Assembly (NCBI RefSeq): GCF_030272615.1
Contig: NC_081406.1
Coordinates: forward strand, 479,660,900 to 479,724,899
Direction: 5' to 3'
Source: Cryptomeria japonica
Taxonomy: Eukaryota; Streptophyta; Pinopsida; Cupressales; Cupressaceae
DNA length: 64,000 nucleotides
The translations under genes were made by a program, and so were the position numbers. Of this stretch, positions 21,715 to 34,999 are shown piece by piece. Position 1 is the first letter of the stretch. Each line of letters starts with the position of its first letter. The notes beneath the pieces are model-generated. The model made no database searches. It saw only the letters and a list, made by a program, of their open reading frames with translations, and had not been told where the DNA came from.

Positions 21715-22077
21715 TGTTAGAGTTATCTTGTATTAGCTAATAATTATTTATTTAATTATTAGTCTATTAAACTCTACGCTTAAGCTAAACTTAGGCATTT
21801 AATAAATATTGTAGGTATTTAATAATTATTCTAATTATTAAATACATATTATCCCTTTAGGGTTTGTTTAGGGTTGCATATCTTTGGGGTTGCTATTATC
21901 CTTTTATAAGGATTGTATTGTACTTTATCAAAAATTGATTCCCTTTCTGAATGATAATTTTCTTCTTCAGAGCATTTATGTTTTTTTGCTTTATTTGCCT
22001 TCATTCTTCTCTTGTGATAGGTATTTGCATGCAGGTGTTCTTGGGATCTCTGAAGTTGTATTTCCTCAACTTCTTCA
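21715..22077 (+). repeat. 3' LTR of the coding-less element
   Basis: It starts TGTTAGAGTTATC and ends CTTCTTCA, followed by the target duplication ATATA. Confidence 0.95.
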
Positions 22078-22379
22078 ATATACACACAAAACTTATTATT
22101 ATTCATTCTAAAGAGAGAGCAATAGTATAGACAGGGAAAGGCCTATGTAGATTACACTAGAATTAAAAAAGAAAGTTCACAAGTCCAAAGAAGGAGTAGT
22201 TTTAATGTATAGAACATGGTCATCACCTGCAATACCCTGATCATGTCCACTAGGTTGATGATGACACGTGAAATTCTGTAAAAACAACATGTACATATTT
22301 TAGTTAGTGACATAAAAGAGTATAAAATATAAACCATTATTGAAATTTTGTTATAATTAAACCTTTCATTACTGCTTAC

Positions 22380-23650
22380 TCGCATGTTTTCTGTTGCTTG
22401 CATCAATTGATCCAACCTATCTTTTATCTCATTAGTCTGAGGGTTCATGCATACCAAAGCAACAATCTCTTTATTAATTTTTATGATAGACATTTTTATC
22501 ACTGCCATAGGGTTTGAGGAAATTGTGTAGTCCTCATCGCTTAATAATGTGTTGAGGTGTTGATGTAAGGGAGGTTCCTTTCTCTTTCCCTAAACATCCA
22601 TCTGTGACAAGAATATTATTAACACTATCAAAATTACTCCAAAACACTAAAGAAAATAACATAATAATGTAACAGTTTGCTTCTATCTAATTTGTACAAT
22701 TACAATGAGGTTTACCTGCTCGGTAGAAGTGTCGGGACCTACATCCCTATCTGCTCTATGTGACAGATCGAGGTCGCCCTGTGACAAAGAAAAAATATAA
22801 GCATGTTAGCGAAATGAAACCAATAGACTTAGCAAAAAAATTAATAATAAGATGGTATATTGGAGTCATTAATTAGAGGTTGGTTTAAATGGTATATAAT
22901 ACATACCACCCCCATGTTAGTAAATTTTTTTGTGTCTATATGATTCAAGTTGTAATCAATTAGCAGCTCTTCCCCTGCACTTATTGATTTTATCACACAT
23001 ACGAATACACAATTTCCCTTGCGTGCCTCAAATATGCAATTGGGTTGCGTATTAGTTGACCCAGGTCACGTACTATTTATAAAACCTATAATATTCCCTG
23101 TTGCTTTTGGCCTTCCATCAATGTATATATCCACTCATTTACTTTGATCATTTTCTTTATATTCTAATAATTTGCTGAGAGTGCATACCTATGCATACTT
23201 TTTTTATATCAAATAATCTGCATCCAATTTTTGTAATTGTAACAAGGCCCGACATACTCCATAAATTCAGCAACTTTGTTGTAACAGACCTTTATGCCTT
23301 CCATGGAAAATAGGCCCAAACCATATAACGACGATGGTGATAAGTGATATATCCTCTCGTTAACACAAAAAATTGGTGTTTATTGGAGGAAGTTCCTTGG
23401 GTACCCATTGTTTCTATAGATGTTTGTACCTCAAGGGCACCTTGATATCACCTTTGGTCTCGTCATCATAAGAACATGACCCCCCTTGAGCAAGGAAAAA
23501 TTCCATGCATTTATTGAATTTTCTTCTAATCTTTTGACCTCTAGTTGATCTCCCTATTTTAGACCTACTAAATGTCTCACTTTCATCGACTATTCCTACA
23601 TTTCCCTCACTCGAGGAAGACACATCTAACAAATACCTATTTTGTGGTAC
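22380..23650 (-). pseudogene. SET-domain protein pseudogene with introns
   Basis: Three minus-strand exons are visible. The long exon (23650 to about 22912) encodes GQKIRRKFNKCMEFFLAQGG, DDETKGDIKVPLRY, then in another frame LSPSSLYGLGLFSMEG, VGPCYNYKNWMQII and a SET-like core: GNIIGFINST, QPNCIFEAR, SISAGEELLIDYNLN. A TGA stands in the core where CGA is likely. Exon 22778-22716 (GDLDLSHRADRDVGPDTSTE) and exon 22601-22380 (LLSDEDYTISSNPMAV, IKDRLDQLMQATENMR) have good AG acceptors and GT donors. SET proteins are mostly lysine methyltransferases; here the HSC motif is not seen, and frameshifts and stops make it a pseudogene. Confidence 0.7.
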
Positions 23651-23659
23651 CTGCACTCC

Positions 23660-24356
23660 ATCAAATCAGTGAGTTAGTTGGTAATTTGAGATATATTCTT
23701 GTAAATGAGGGTAATGTTGATGAAGAAGTCGGCCTTGAAGTTGACATTGAGATTAAAAATTGAATAAGTCCAATTGGGGCCTCAAGTGTTGATAACTGTG
23801 TTAGATTTGCTGCTAATGTCGAGGTTTGAAGAATTGAGGAAGTTTATTTTCCTAGTAATTTTTTAAAAATAAACTATTTCTATAGGGTGTATTGACTTAT
23901 ACTTGTTGATCCATGAGACTGTGCAGGATCCTCGTCAAAGGGGTTCAAGTTCCTGCATATGAAATTCAATTATATTATGTTAGCTAAAAATTACATGATA
24001 CGTATACTAAAAATTACATAGTACACAACATGAACAATATGCAACCATCATAATCATTGTATATTTTTTTATTCCTTACCTTTACTTTATGTAGACTGTG
24101 CAGGATCCTCAACTAAAGGGTTGACAATGTCTATAGTCAATTACCTATTTACACCAAGGGTGATAGCATCACACAAAATATATACATGAAATCAACATCA
24201 ACAATTGAGCATCATAAGCATTATATTTGTAATTTGATAAACAATAAATACATATGTATCATCAGAATCATAAGCATCACATATGTATCATCATATATGT
24301 AATTGAGCATCATAGGCATCACATATGTATCATAAATCACCATCCATCACATAGTT
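23660..24356. other. No gene; possible upstream exon scraps and AT-rich repeats
   Basis: Two short near-copies containing TGTGCAGGATCCTC occur at about 23922 and 24098 and could be decayed exons of the SET pseudogene, since each is next to splice-like sequence on the minus strand. Around 24185-24345 a degenerate repeat of GCATCATARGCATCACATATGT-like units is seen. Nothing else is supported. Confidence 0.4.
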
Positions 24357-24564
24357 AATAGACAGTCCACTGTGGTTTTTCCCTTCTTGGGTTTTCCACA
24401 TCAGATCTGGTGTTCCTTGTGTCTGTTCTTTCATGTTCAAATCTACTTATGCTTAAGTAATTTGTGTTAATCTATATTAGATATGTTTATGTGGGAATTT
24501 TATTATAGTTTTCAATTCACAATAGATCCCCCCCCCCCCTCTTAGTTGTGCAAATCATTGAACA
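24357..24564 (+). repeat. Decayed copia-type LTR 3' fragment (family 2)
   Basis: The stretch shows the order found at the ends of the LTRs at 13744 and 55358: GTTTTTCCC...GGGTTTTCCACA, a GTGTT-rich part, then a run of C and CTCTTAGTTGTG, ending near TTGAACA. No 5' part and no target duplication are found. Confidence 0.5.
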
Positions 24565-27500
24565 AATCTTTTACATCTGCAGAGCTTGGATATGAATAAA
24601 GATGTCATCCCAAAGAATTAAATCGAAGAAAAAAGTAAATGGGGTCATTGGGCATTCAATTTTGACCCTTAGTTATCAACCATTGCCATCGCCATTGGAA
24701 TTTGAATTGTGGCCCATAAGAATTAAATTTTGGACATCGATTATCTCCTTCACATATAACTGAATAATCAAGATGCCCCAAAGAGGCCTTCAAAATGGCA
24801 GATTAATTCATAGTCATCGATCAAACTCTTGTTGCAAACAAATGGCTCAGATCATTTGGAAGATCCTTCATGATGCCCCTTTAAAGTTGGGCCCACCATC
24901 ACCACATAAGCACTACATCAAATATCCCTTGGATTCTCAAACAATGTCACCCTGCATCCCTGTGATGCTCAATATGGACCCACCACAAGTCATGTGGGGG
25001 TGTAGGGGCCATGATACTCTACTGCCATCTCATGGCCATAAGTCTAATGATATCATCATTCTCATGGGGGTGTAGGGGGCAAGGGATGAGCACATGGACT
25101 TAGATCCGCGACCCCACAGGAAAATAATGGGCAAGGCTTAGCCACATGGGGGCACAGGGAATGCAAGATATAAATAGTTTGTAAGCTGGTAAAGAGGGTT
25201 CGGTCATTAGATGATAAAGTGGCCTTCAATCGATGGATTTAAGTGAATATGACTTGTTAAATAGGTCAACCTAGAATTATAACGTAGATTGAAAAAAGGC
25301 TAAGGAAGGCTTAGGGTCTATGGTTCTAATATTAGGCCTAAGACTTATCCATCTATAAAGGGTTGTATCCCACTTATGATTCCTTAGATGGATTGTGAAG
25401 GATGTGCCTAAGGGTGACATGAAATGTCAACAATTTTTTCATCATGTTATTCATCTAGTGCAACAACAAAAAATCACACTAGCAAGCTCCTCTATGTTAG
25501 GTTATCAATGTTTGAAATTGTAAAAGACAATAATGATCATGCTAACAAGTTGTGTTATGTTAGTTGAATAAGGCTTAAGGAGTGTAAAGTTATAACAACA
25601 TTAAAACTATTAAGTCATACTATGCTAAATTATCAAAACAAAGTTTAAATGCCATAACAATGAATAACTATGAGAAATGAGGACTCATATGCTCCCCCTT
25701 AAGATCTCAACTTATTTTCATGTTGACATATTAAGGAAGATATAGATCTACATAAACATGGGGGCTTCACTCAGTGAACTTGAGTTATATCACGTGTGTT
25801 CATGGCATACTAAATAATCCCCCTATTTTCAAAAAATATTGCTCTAAACTCCTTTTTTGTCACCTCCTTTGAATACACAACTAGAATTAAAAACCCCCCT
25901 ATTTTTACCAAATATTGTATTTTTTTCATAGCCTAAATTAAACCCCCCCCCCCCCTATTTTCACTGGATAAGCAATTTATTGAGCTCATTTTTTGGGATA
26001 TTAAACCCCCCAATATGAATGCACATGATATGATATTGCCTAGCCAGTGAATCCCCCATGCACATAAATGAAAAAACACCTTCAACATTAAGCGGATATC
26101 CTCAATAAAAATGTATGTATAAGTTCTTGATAAAGGATGCAAATCTTTAAGCAAGGAAAAGTAATTGTAAAGAAGATATCTTATAAAAAGTGTAAAGGGA
26201 TCCAAGGATACATGAATATCAAAGGGGGACGAAGAGATATTTGTATAAAGATATCTACCTCTATAAACAAAGGAGATATTAAATCAAAGATGAAAACTTC
26301 AACACTAAAAGGGGAAGGGGGTCAAGAATATACACCTTCCAAATTTCTAGGAGAGGGAATTTATTGATCAAGAATTGCACACTTTCAAAACCAAGGAGAA
26401 ATCAATTAAAACACACACTCATTCAAGAAAAAAAATGGTCCTAATCAAGGATACACATCTCCAATAAAGGATAAGATTGTCATGAAGGTCAAACAAATTT
26501 ATACAATCAATCATTATAAAAGATACAACTAAACAAAGGAAAGTGGATCTTAATGAAGGATAAATGTTTGAGAACTATTCTTCTACCTAGTGTAGACATA
26601 AGAATAATTAGACTATCATATTGCTACCAAAGTATGATTTCACATGAACTATACCACCATGAATGAAAATAATCCCCCCAAAAGGTAAAATACAAGTGGT
26701 GTGTGCATGTGTGTGTGTGTGTGCTTGTATGTGTGTGTGCATGTGCGTGGGCATGTGTGTGTGTGTGTGTGATTTAGAAGGGGTAGGACAAATGTGCCAC
26801 CTATTGTCACTTCTCGTTTGAATGATACCACTTATGACAAGTTATTGAATTCTACACTACAAATCTTGACATTCATTTGAGGAATGGGTATACATTTCAC
26901 GATACATGCAATAATAAAAAAATTCATGATTTTGTTTACGTTTTTTATTTTATTTTGACCAAGGGAGATTAATCAATTTGACTTGAAGAAGGTATAGTAA
27001 AATACTCTCATCTTTACATGAAAAATTAGTAGGATAAGGCATAGATGTATTAGACGATGGAGGATGGGATGTCGACAATGGATGAGATTGTACTCCAACA
27101 TTATTTAGAAAAATGTGATGTATATTTCTCATGAGCCTCAATATTTTGTTCCATACATCCTAAACAATATCCTTTGTATCCATATTTAGACAGAATTTTA
27201 AAATCAACTCCATAATGTTTTTCCAAATGAAATGTAGGATTGTCCAAATGTTAGGAGGAGAGGGTTCACTCTTATTTTTAATTGGTTTGAAGTCTAAATA
27301 ATACCAATTATCATCAAGGCAAGTGTTAGAAGAGGAATTTGGAATGTATTTAGAAGAATCTTAGATAAGTGAAACATATAGCAAGTTCTAGAATTTAGTT
27401 TGAAATTTAGGGACTTTGTATTATGCATAAGAAGGGGGTGTAAAATCTAAGGAATGACAGTTTTTCTCTAAATCACCAATATGAGATGGTGTTATAGATG

Positions 27501-27974
27501 GAAATATAATATTACAAGACTATATACATCCTGATCCTTTTTCAATTCATCACTATGCATATTTTTATCAACTTCTAGTGTGTACATTTTTTTAATGTAA
27601 ATAAAATTGAGTGAGTGTTGAAGAGTAGAAGGGGATTCTTGCATATCATGGAGCTATGATCTACCTAGAAGAATATAATAATTAATAATTTAAAGAATGA
27701 CATGAATTAGAATTGGTTAGAGCATAGGACCTACTAGATATTAGGAAATATAATTGTACCTAATGACTATCTACCAACATTATAAAAATTATTTACAAAA
27801 ATAGAACCAGGTTGGATGAGGAAAGTGTCCACTTTGATCTTATGTAATAAGTCAATGCTACAAACATTAAGACCTGATTTGTTATCAACTAAGTTATTTA
27901 TTATTACATTATCATTGATGGGCACAAGAATCATAAGAGAATCATACTAATTTTGAACTTCTAAAGGCAATAAT
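24565..27974. other. Stretch without a recognisable gene
   Basis: AT-rich sequence with long C-runs (for example around 25943) and repeated CCCCCTATTTT words at 25816-25960. On the minus strand near 27900-27790 a short run reading SGLNVCSIDLLHKI resembles the GLNICTLSTIKRL stretch before the G1 protease-like region, so part of this may be a strongly decayed gypsy element. I cannot delimit it. Confidence 0.35.
26698..26770. repeat. (TG)n microsatellite, interrupted
   Basis: Runs of TG are interrupted by CATG, CTTG and CGTGGG over about 70 bases. Confidence 0.9.
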
Positions 27975-29376
27975 TGTAGTACCTCTCCTCGTTTGAACTC
28001 ATTAGACTCATATTTTATTATTGTTTACTTTCAGTGGATACATTACCATGATGTGTTATTCAGACTTATATGACATTATTTTGAGCTTTATCTGGATATG
28101 AGATGCATAATTTATTTGCATTATTTCAGTACTTGTGATTTATGACATTTTATGGATTATTGCTATGTACTACACTTTATTTTTGCAATGAAATTATATG
28201 TTGTGTGTATGCGAGTGTATTGGATGCAAGGGGATGATTTTCCTTCACTCATTCCGGTGAGACAGGGAACGTCATGATTCTCCTTCATCGGTGTGCATGT
28301 CATGTTTTTAATATTGTATATATGCATGTGTGGTTCGGTGATGCAAGATATTGCAGGTACAAGTACTGGGTAGGTACGGGGTATCATCTCCACTTGGCTT
28401 CACAGGTCTGAGCATGCCTTATATTTGTCTGATGAAAGTGGAGGAGGTAGTGGTTGACCCTATTTTAATCAGTTACACTCTTGTGAGTGTCATCAGTTGG
28501 TCATCCTGTCAGTTTGTTCGGCCTTCGTATTTTGTCATTTGACCTTTTTTATGAGTATTTGCTTGGGGTTTGTTCAGTTTGTGTGTTTTACTGGATTTAA
28601 TTAATTAATTAAATTTATGGAGTTATCTCATAGTTGGTATTTTTGAATTATGTATTTTATGCATTGAGATTATAAATTTAATTAATTAAAATAATATTAA
28701 ATTACATTGCAAGCTGCATGAAATTAGAATTATATTTTATTTAAATTTTAGTGAAAAATAAATTAGATTAATTTCATTTATGGTTTCCTAGAATTTTAAA
28801 AAAATAAAAGAATAACGGAATAAATAAATAAATAAAAGAATAAATTAGAGTTAAAGTATTGCTTTAATTCTTTTTTTAGGAAATTAGTTAATTTGCATGA
28901 GAAAAGAAAAAAAAAATGATTTTTGCTTATTGCATGTAATTTATTCCTTTGTTAGGAATTAGAAAAGAAAAATAAAATTGCTTTTAATTACTAAAAATCA
29001 AATATTAGGGTTTTTGGGAAAAACATATGCAACCTAGAATTTTAGTTTAAAAGGGGAAGATATCTTTTTATTTTGAAGGTCACGAGAAAGAGACAAAGAT
29101 TTTGGTGAAGAAAATTATTGGAAGCTTAGATTTTGGTGAAGAAAAATTGTTTAAAAGCTTGTTGAAGGATTGAATCTCTCTTACAAAGTTATTCCAGGAA
29201 AGCTCTACCAGGTTAGGTGGCGTCTTCTGGTTGTTTGTTTTAAAGAAAATATTTTATTTATTCCCTCTTTCTGAATGATGTGTGTGTATAATATTTGTCA
29301 AATCCAAAATCCTCTCTGGTTATTTCTTGTTCTTGGCTAAAGTCCATTCCTGAAATTAGTTTCTAGTTTATAGAAA

Positions 29377-32300
29377 TGTGAGGCCCTACCCCGACTCATC
29401 CTAGCATTTCAGTGATTTTCATGTTGAGACTATTATGGATACTTTATTTTTATGCATTATGGATTTAGAACTTATATGATTCCATGATTTGGATAACATT
29501 GATGTATATTGATGCTTCAATTCTATGCATTATAGATATAGAACTTTATATGATTCTAGAATAGGATAACCTTGAGATGATGTATGTCATTATTGGATTT
29601 GCAGGACTTTATTATGATGATAGAAATAGGATGCATACCTTATGAATAGATCAAAATTATGAGGATTATGATAATGGCTTATGTGGATAAACTGGGATAT
29701 ATGAGATATTGATTTGTTAATGTCAAATTGTATGTAGAGTGTTTGATGTGTATTCTTATTCATTTGTTTAAATATTATATGAGGTAATTTGGAAGTACTA
29801 ATGTGTAATTCAGATGAGCAGGAAAATTATCCATGTGACCATGGAAATATTATGGAGAACCAAACCTAGACCTATGTACGTTCGTAAAACTAGGGGTTGT
29901 CTATTTGGAGAGGCAACACCCCATATGTATCGTATTTTATTTGTAATAGTAAATGATGCATGTGTGTTAAATTTTATTTATTGATTTATTTAAATCCAAC
30001 AAGAGACAATTTCCATGTGTAATTTTGTAATGTATTTTATTGTGTCACTTGACACGTGCTAATTAGTGTCACTGATTTTGACTTGTCTCTTGGAGGGAGT
30101 TGTTTCAACCAAAGCCCTTTTAAAACATTTGAGTGTGTTCCCAAATTTTAATTGGGTGGAGAGTCTTTGGAGTGGTCAACTCAGGTTTGACCCGAAGGTT
30201 AACTTCAGATGGGTTTCTAAGGGGTCAAATGGACTCCTAGGGGTAGTTTAAAGGTTTTTCCTAAAGTCCATAAGGTATACCTATGGGTTAGGAGTATTTT
30301 TAGGCATGTGACTACTCCCATGTGACTGTTTAGTCACCTCAAAAAGTGGGTTTCCTAAGGTGAGCGAAAATTCAATTTAGAAGGTTCCATCTAGGTTAGA
30401 TAACCTTCCTTTTTGATGTGAGATCCTTTTCCCCACTTTCTCTTGCTTTTTCCTTTTTTCAGTTTTAGTAACATGTTAGAACTCTCACTGAGGCCTTCTT
30501 AGGCAAGGATTAGGGACTTAGTGGAAAATCACCCACTCTCCATTTTTGGAGATCTTGCAATTTTGAAAAGAATAGTTTTGGGATAGAAATTTGGCTAAGT
30601 GTAGAAGAAAGGATAGTAGAATTGGGCTGCTCATCCTCAAACTAATTCTAGCAAACCTTTGGGCAGATTGAAGGTTGGTTCATCTTCTCCCTTTCACGTT
30701 GCATGTTTATGTTGGAAAGATTGTTTGTATGTAAAATTTGTTTTCTTCTATTTTCCTTTGTGAAATTATTATATGACCTATCTGTTATTTCTTTTTTGCA
30801 TTTTCTTGTGATTTGGGAGTAACCAAGGTCTTCTACTCTTGGGAGAGTAGGATGGTCTTGTGGGTGGAAGGAGTTTGAGAGCCTTCGAGTGAGAGGCTCT
30901 CATTATGAGAGTGATCTCAAGGGGTGTATATGTGACCCTTGTTACATAGCCTTGTTTATGCATTTGGGGGTCATAAGGAGAGAAAGTGTGGCATGAATGC
31001 CTTGGGGCGCATAAGGATGTGGGGTTAATGAACTTATGATATATCTTTGTTTGCCATGAAATGGCTTTGTGATCTACCATTTCTTGTTGTCTACTCAGAG
31101 TATTTGGTCCACTTTCACCCATGTAAAAACATCACATTTTGTGATGAAGTGTAAACTTGGTTGGAAAAGTGTTGTTGTGTGTTTTTCCCTTGCTTGTTGT
31201 GTTTGCTTGAGTGTAACCTGTCTAAGGCTTGGTTCTCCAAGATCGGAGGTGGCTTCTAGAAAGCCTAGGCTCAGAGGTGAGCTCTCCATGGTCATAGCCT
31301 TGTGATTTATTTGTAGGTTGCTTGGAAGGAAAAGGAAAGAGACAAGCTAGGAGTTGCTAGTTTTACTTGATTAGCAGAAAAAGATTTGGGAATGGGATAT
31401 TATATTTTAGTTGCAGCAATATAAAAGAAAAGCTATATGTTGTATTTATATTGAAAAGGAAATGTATTCATTTTATTTAAAGTCCTCATTTAATAGAAAT
31501 GAGAGACTAGATGGATATATCACCCATTTGTAATGTTGACTATATTGTATTTTAAATATGTTTTAAAGAAATGCATTATTCTATTAAGTTATTATTGCAA
31601 AAGAAAAGAAATGTTTATTTTTTGTTTAAGTTCATATAGTTATTGAAATAATATTTGTTGTATTCATGGTATATTTTGAAAATAAAAGTTCATTTTAACT
31701 CTTTATGCCTATTGAAATAATGGAAATGAGAGAAGTAGTAAGCTTGCATGTTAGTAAGAGAAAAGTAAGCATTTTTATTTCCATTTACAAACTTTGGTTA
31801 AATAGATTTAATTTGTCTATCTCTAAGGATTATTTCAAATGATTTCTAGTCTAATATAGTTGCTGTTAAAATTTATTAAATTCTGTCATTTTATTTATTT
31901 GCAGTAAATAAATCTAGACTTAATAGGCTATCTCTAAAGTTAGCAACTAGATTTGTCAAAACAAAATATACCCTATTTAATTCTATTAATTTTGAAAAAC
32001 CTGTTTTATGTAATTTAAAATATATATATATATATATATATAAACAGATTTCTTAAAGTAAATAAAAGAAATTTTGCGTCTATTTCCATGTTGTCAATAC
32101 TTTGTTAATTTTTGCATAATTTAGGAAGCAAAGAAAATATATTCATATTTAGGAAAAATTGAAACTAAATCTATCCCTAATATATATATACATATATATG
32201 AGTCCACATATTTTATTCAATAATATTCTTTGCCTGTGGAACATTTTTTTGAAAACTTTATAACCATAGGAAAAAATATATATATATATATAACTTTCCT

Positions 32301-33489
32301 TGGGTGCCAAACCCTACCCCAAGCGGCACGGGCCCCCTGTGGGCTACAACCCACAGAGGCGCCACTATGGGCTGAGAACCACAGGGGCGCTACGGCACCG
32401 CAACCCCCAGGGACGGCCGATGGCCGCCACTACGAGTCGTGTCCCGCAAGGATGCTGCGGTGCCACTGTGGGAAGCAAGGCCTTCTGCCACCGCCCTCCT
32501 ACCCCCCACGGCCCCCTGTGCAATGCCTCTACCATGGCCCTCCTCCACCTTTGCATTCGGCCTCCTCTCTACACAAAAAAAACATAAAACCCTAATCCTG
32601 TTTAGGTTAGGGTAGTTTGAAAGTTATAAAGAATTAGAATGAAGAAAAAAAGAAATAAAAAAAAAAGTTAGTATGATTTCCTTGTTTTATAACTTTTAAT
32701 TTTAGGGTTCGGTTGTTATTTTAATATTTAAGAACTTTAAAAAAAAGGGGGGGGGGGACCCATTAAATCTTGAATATGGTATTTCCCATTATTTCCTTTA
32801 GGTGTTAATGATAGTTTTTAATAGTAGAACCCTAATTCTTTATATATATATGTCTAACTTTAGATTAATTATTTTATTATGTATTTATATTTTATATATG
32901 TTTAATATAAACGTATGGGTGCGTAAATATTCGAATATGATGTTTAAATTTTAATTCTTTTGAAACTTTATATTTTAGGAAATTATAACGATTCCTTTTG
33001 TAAGATATTTGGTCATAGGGGATTAACTTTAGTCCACCTAAATTTAGGCTCTTCAATATTAAATGTAATAGGGCAATTTTTCTTTAAGGATTAATTTGGC
33101 GCTATAGTTGAAATTTTATATACATTATAATTATTGTTAAATTGAATTATAGGTTTTTTTTTTTAAATCTAAGTGCTAGAGTTAAATTAATTAATTCCTA
33201 CAACAATTAAAAGATTAATTGAAATTAATAATATCTCTTGTTAATTAATATGAGATTTTTGCTTAATGAATTTATTTATTTATTAATTGGTGAGATAATA
33301 ATAATTTCTTTGGAGAGTTAATATTCCGCATGCAATTTAGATTATCTCGCTTACTTGATTTAGTTGTTTAGATTAACTTTAGTTGAAGAAGAATTCAAAC
33401 GTAGTTAAGACAAGACTTGATACTGTGTTATTAGGTTATATTTTTAAAAAAAAATTATTCCGTTTGTGCCCAAAAGTTTGGGCATGACA
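29377..33489 (+). repeat. G2 5' LTR (4113 bp)
   Basis: It pairs with 38441-51850 once the copia block is removed. A segment at about 29805-29915 is absent from the 3' LTR (deleted there between short AATGT repeats), and a 21-base piece near 30205 is absent too. Short open frames inside occur in both LTRs and are not conserved as proteins. It includes a GC-rich island (32310-32575) preceded by a TA microsatellite. Confidence 0.93.
32310..32575. other. GC-rich island within the G2 5' LTR
   Basis: A GC/CpG-rich block starts right after TATATATATAACTTTCC and ends before an A-run; its counterpart is at 50710-50945. Alternative frames on both strands are long only because stops are rare. It may be the promoter-proximal part of the LTR; no function is shown. 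Confidence 0.6.
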
Positions 33490-33492
33490 TTT

Positions 33493-33504
33493 TGGTATCA
33501 GAGC
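33493..33504 (+). promoter_or_regulatory. G2 primer binding site (initiator Met tRNA)
   Basis: TGGTATCAGAGC lies three T residues after the LTR terminus. Confidence 0.93.
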
Positions 33505-33659
33505 AAGGTTTCCAACACTAGGAACCTTTCTCCATTACGTTTCGCTTTAATTATTTAATTAATTATATTATATTAATTTTTATGATATTTATTTTTAATT
33601 AATTAATTAAATATTTCTCCGAAAAATTATTTATTTAATTCATTTTATTTTATTTTCTC

Positions 33660-34970
33660 ATGAGGATGTCTCCGACTACGTGACAAGCTCGCAAGCGCAG
33701 GAGGGGTCCTAGGCGTGTACGCATGGCACGCGAAGAGGTCGATAGGGAGGAATCAGTTCTGAAAGGGAACCTAGAGGCTCCTCCCGAACGGTCAGTTGAC
33801 CCAAACCGAGACATCTTATTAGCACTCCAGAACCTGATTGGTATAGTCCAGGATAGGCTTCCAGCAGGAGATCATCATGTTGAAAACCAAAACTCAAGGA
33901 GCCATAGATCGGCAGATAGGGAACGGAGTAGGAGTCCACCTCCTACTCCCATAGAGAGTCAAGCTGGGAATGAGCCCAAGTCCGTTCACCTACCAGGACC
34001 ACCTCCAGTAGCAGAGCCAGTGTATCATGAGAGATCATGTTGGGATCTAGGGGATCTAATCAGAGAGGTTATGCACCTCCAGCCACCATCTTTTGGGGGA
34101 TCTACCGACGGGGTAGAAGTTGAGGCTTGGATTTTGATCCTGGATAGGTGCTTTGCATTGCGCTCCTATGAGAGCAATCTAAAGGAACGTGTAGCAGTCC
34201 ACCTATTGAGAGGAACAACCTCCACATGGTGGAGATAGGAGGAATACAAGTGTGGTTTAGTTGCAGATACCCTCACATGGGAGATTTTTATAGAGAGGTT
34301 CAGGGAGAGGTACTTGTTAGAGCATTACAGACAGCGTAGGATAGATGAGTTCCATGACCTCCAGCAAAAGGGTCTCTCAGTGACCCAGTACGAGAGCAAG
34401 TTCTTTGAGCTCTTGCCATACGTGGACTACCTGAAAGACAAGAAGCTTCTCATCAACTATTTTATCAGAGGGTTGAATGTCGACATAGCAGGACCAATGA
34501 GGATGTCCGCTCCATGGAGCCTTCAGGTTGCCATGGAGAAGGCCTTGATAGTAGAGGAGATTCAGGTCAGGCCATAATTTACAAGGGATCGGTTCTAGAA
34601 CTGAAACCCTATACCCCAGACATATAGGTTTCAGAAACCCCATTGGAAGGGTAATAACAGGCACACATTGGGGTTCTCCAAACCCCCTCCTCTACAATAG
34701 TCACAGCAGAACTAGAGGCAGAGGCCTCCACAGAGTCAGCAGGGCACAAAGCCCAAGCAATGGTAGTCTCAGGGTCAGAGGCAAGATCAACGATCCCAGG
34801 TTCCTTACACACTCCGGCGAGGACTCAGCAGTCCTCCAGGGGTGGGTACAGTGGTTCTAGCAGGACAGGGGGATAGCCTTTCTCTAGGCCTCAGGGCATC
34901 CAGTTTAAGGCACGTGGTGCTTGTTTCATGTGTGGAGCCATGGGGCACATGGTGAGAGAATGTCCTCAGG
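33660..34970 (+). pseudogene. G2 gag
   Basis: ATG at 33660 (MRMSPTT, then TGA where CGA is expected) starts gag. The frame continues DPNRDILLALQNLIGIVQDR and a Pro/Ser-rich linker, then the gag core: DLIREVMHLQPPSFGG, VEAWILILDRCF, RVAVHLLRGTTSTWW, a stop, RFRERYLLEHYRQRRIDEF, LQQKGLSVTQYESKF, YFIRGLNVDI. After a frame break a zinc knuckle CFMCGAMGHMVREC (C-x2-C-x4-H-x4-C) lies at about 34924-34965. Stops and frameshifts break it in at least four places. Role in an intact element: particle formation and RNA packaging. Confidence 0.88.
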
Positions 34971-34999
34971 GTCAGATGGCAGGAAATCAGAGGATGGCA

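Larger units (their letters stand above)
19616..22077 (+). mobile_element. Coding-less LTR retrotransposon (LARD/TRIM-like), complete
   Basis: This is a complete element with two LTRs of 364 and 363 bp, a primer binding site, a polypurine tract and a perfect target duplication ATATA (19611-19615 and 22078-22082). The 1.7-kb interior has no gag or pol. Its ends resemble the copia elements here: the leader has a block like TGTACATGCACTA..TATAAAGTG, and the 3' part has GGGTACCTCATCAGGCC, GCTGGGACCCA and CTTAAGGGGGGG. The LTR shares a motif of the type CTTAAGYTAACTTAGG with copia B/C LTRs. It is best read as a deletion derivative that uses copia proteins in trans. Confidence 0.93.

Noticed and set aside
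26649-26831. Minus-strand frame with (TH)n repeats
   Set aside because: It is translation of a TG microsatellite.
30066-30251. Short frame starting MSLILTCLLEGVV, repeated at 39008-39247
   Set aside because: It is present twice only because it lies in both G2 LTRs. The two differ in length and end, and there is no known domain.
32230-32595. Overlapping frames in the G2 LTR GC-rich island
   Set aside because: The matching region of the 3' LTR carries a frame-breaking deletion, so the frame is not maintained.
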